Shown piece after piece: positions 62,964 to 64,000 of a DNA stretch of 64,000 bases. The DNA comes from Plectosphaerella cucumerina (Eukaryota > Ascomycota > Sordariomycetes > Glomerellales > Plectosphaerellaceae), in contig JAGPXD010000007.1 in the NCBI GenBank assembly GCA_020746995.1, positions 806,001 to 870,000 on the forward strand, in the 5' to 3' direction. The notes under the pieces were generated by a model. That model searched no databases. It saw nothing but the letters and a program-made list of their open reading frames with translations, and had not been told where the DNA came from. Each line of letters starts with the position of its first letter. Position 1 is the first letter of the stretch. The position numbers and the translations under genes were made by a program.

Positions 62964-63228
62964 ACCCCATGAGAGGTCTTGTTGTTGTCCGCCCCAAGAC
63001 TAGACTGGTATACACGAAAGACGGTCCTAGACACAGATACACAGACGCCGGTTAGAAAGGAGCATGTCACGCTGCATAGGAGGGAGTAGTTGGGTTGGGC
63101 GGGCACGGCTGGAGTGTGCCCCTTTTTTTTCAGCGTAGTTAGCCAAATGATACCACGAAATCTATTCTGTCAACGAGTTGCTTCAACATCCCGGTATCGG
63201 GAGGTGCTGCGGCCCTCGAGGAGCGGGT

Positions 63229-63999
63229 CTACCTGGCAGGCACCGCCTGCAGCCACTGCTGAAGCTGGGCGCCCGCGCGGCGAGGGAGTCCCTTGTGCGT
63301 GCTGTCGCTGTACGTCTCTGCAATGGCGGCCGAGAGCCTCTTGGCCTTGTAGTAGACGGCACGGCCGGCCGATGAGGGCGAGTTCTTGGCCATAAGCTCC
63401 GCGGCCTCCCGCTCCAGCTCGGCGCGGCGCTTCCTCATCGCCGGGTCCTCCTTCTTCTCGGCGTTGCAGAGGGCGCACGAGCACGCGAAGCCCCACGTCC
63501 TCTGCAGCGCGGCGGCCCTGGCGTCGTAGTCGCCCGTCTCGTCGTAGGCGTGGGTGAGTTCCTCGCCCTTTGCGATGGGCCGCAGGGCCTTGAGGAGCAT
63601 GAGGTCGCCGACGTAGCTCTTCGTGACGTTGGGCACGCATGAGTGGTTCAGGGTCGCGGCGCGGACCCAGAGGCCGGCGCTGGCGTTGCTGACGTCCTCC
63701 TCGCCTCTTTGCGCGCCCGGCCCGAAGGCGTTGCGCTGGATGATGTCGTGGACCTGGAAGGTGTCGACGACGGGGGCGCCGTCGCGCACCACGCTCTCGG
63801 TGCCGGTGCCCTTGTAGTCGCCGTAGGCGCTCAGGACGTTGGCGACCTGAGACGGGTTGCTCATGAGCTTCTGCACCACGGCCCGGTGAAGGCCGCTGGG
63901 GAACACGCGGATGGTCGCGTCTTCCCGCATGTCGCACGTCATGAAGCTCACGGCCTCGGGCTCATGGCTCCACGTGACGGCGAAGGGCTTTTCCGCCAT
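63229..63999 (-). CDS. SET-domain protein, N-terminus outside window
   Basis: The window ends inside this gene. Visible 256 residues include the SET core LNHSCVPNV (the N-H-S-C element binding AdoMet) and GEELTHAYDE (the catalytic tyrosine segment), then the post-SET cysteines FACSCALC. Preceding sequence EKPFAVTW resembles the start of the split SET domain in SMYD/TPR-SET proteins, so the ATG at 63999 is probably internal and TPR or MYND parts lie to the right of the window. Likely a protein lysine methyltransferase or a related fungal TPR-SET protein. The C-terminal end near VPAR* is plausible but may be extended by an intron. Confidence 0.8.
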   Translation of the reverse strand: MAEKPFAVTWSHEPEAVSFMTCDMREDATIRVFPSGLHRAVVQKLMSNPSQVANVLSAYGDYKGTGTESVVRDGAPVVDTFQVHDIIQRNAFGPGAQRGEEDVSNASAGLWVRAATLNHSCVPNVTKSYVGDLMLLKALRPIAKGEELTHAYDETGDYDARAAALQRTWGFACSCALCNAEKKEDPAMRKRRAELEREAAELMAKNSPSSAGRAVYYKAKRLSAAIAETYSDSTHKGLPRRAGAQLQQWLQAVPAR

Positions 64000-64000
64000 G

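Overview
This window is nuclear DNA of a filamentous ascomycete (Pezizomycotina). Genes are compact and GC-rich, with introns of about 50-65 bases that carry GT(A/G)AGT-type donors, CTRAC-type branch sites and CAG/TAG acceptors. The gene content (HET-domain protein, Zn2Cys6 regulators, 2EXR and F-box proteins, RTA1 exporter, small secreted cysteine-rich proteins, fungal P450nor and NirK) fits a Sordariomycete of the Fusarium/Colletotrichum type; the genus cannot be fixed from this sequence alone. There are no bacterial-style operons, rRNA genes or CRISPR arrays.

Layout. 0-8.2 kb: the left edge cuts a FAD monooxygenase with a long membrane-spanning C-terminal part. It is divergent from a secreted hydrolase-like protein with a PKD domain, and is followed by a Zn2Cys6 regulator and a GFA-family protein; this may be the end of a secondary-metabolism or catabolic cluster. 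9.5-31.7 kb: mostly housekeeping or family genes (GNAT acetyltransferase, M28 glutamate carboxypeptidase, AAA ATPase, a 276-aa unknown, RBR ubiquitin ligase, single-pass surface protein, HET protein, peroxisomal ABC half-transporter divergent from DPH3, GPI-type wall protein). 31.7-41.5 kb: gene-poor, with a 2EXR protein, a small secreted protein, a coiled-coil protein and several degenerate or unexplained stretches.

42.5-48.9 kb is the most interesting block. P450 nitric oxide reductase (CYP55A type), a NitA-like formate/nitrite transporter and a copper nitrite reductase (NirK) lie together, the last two sharing a divergent promoter. Together they can import nitrite and reduce it via NO to N2O, so this is a fungal denitrification cluster. 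Small secreted or surface cysteine-rich genes flank it on both sides.

49.3-64 kb: an 8-cysteine secreted protein split into tiny exons, a relic of an MFS transporter, a second Zn2Cys6 regulator, an RTA1-type exporter, a two-domain alpha/beta hydrolase, an NmrA-like protein, a MARVEL-like membrane protein, an F-box protein and a SET-domain protein cut by the right edge.

The second striking feature is the RBR ubiquitin ligase at 20.5-22.8 kb. Two successive, same-phase terminal exons each complete the catalytic RING2 domain, joined through a 14-base micro-exon. This suggests mutually exclusive splicing of the catalytic domain.

All exon boundaries were placed by eye from reading frame, splice signals and remembered family conservation; no searches were run.
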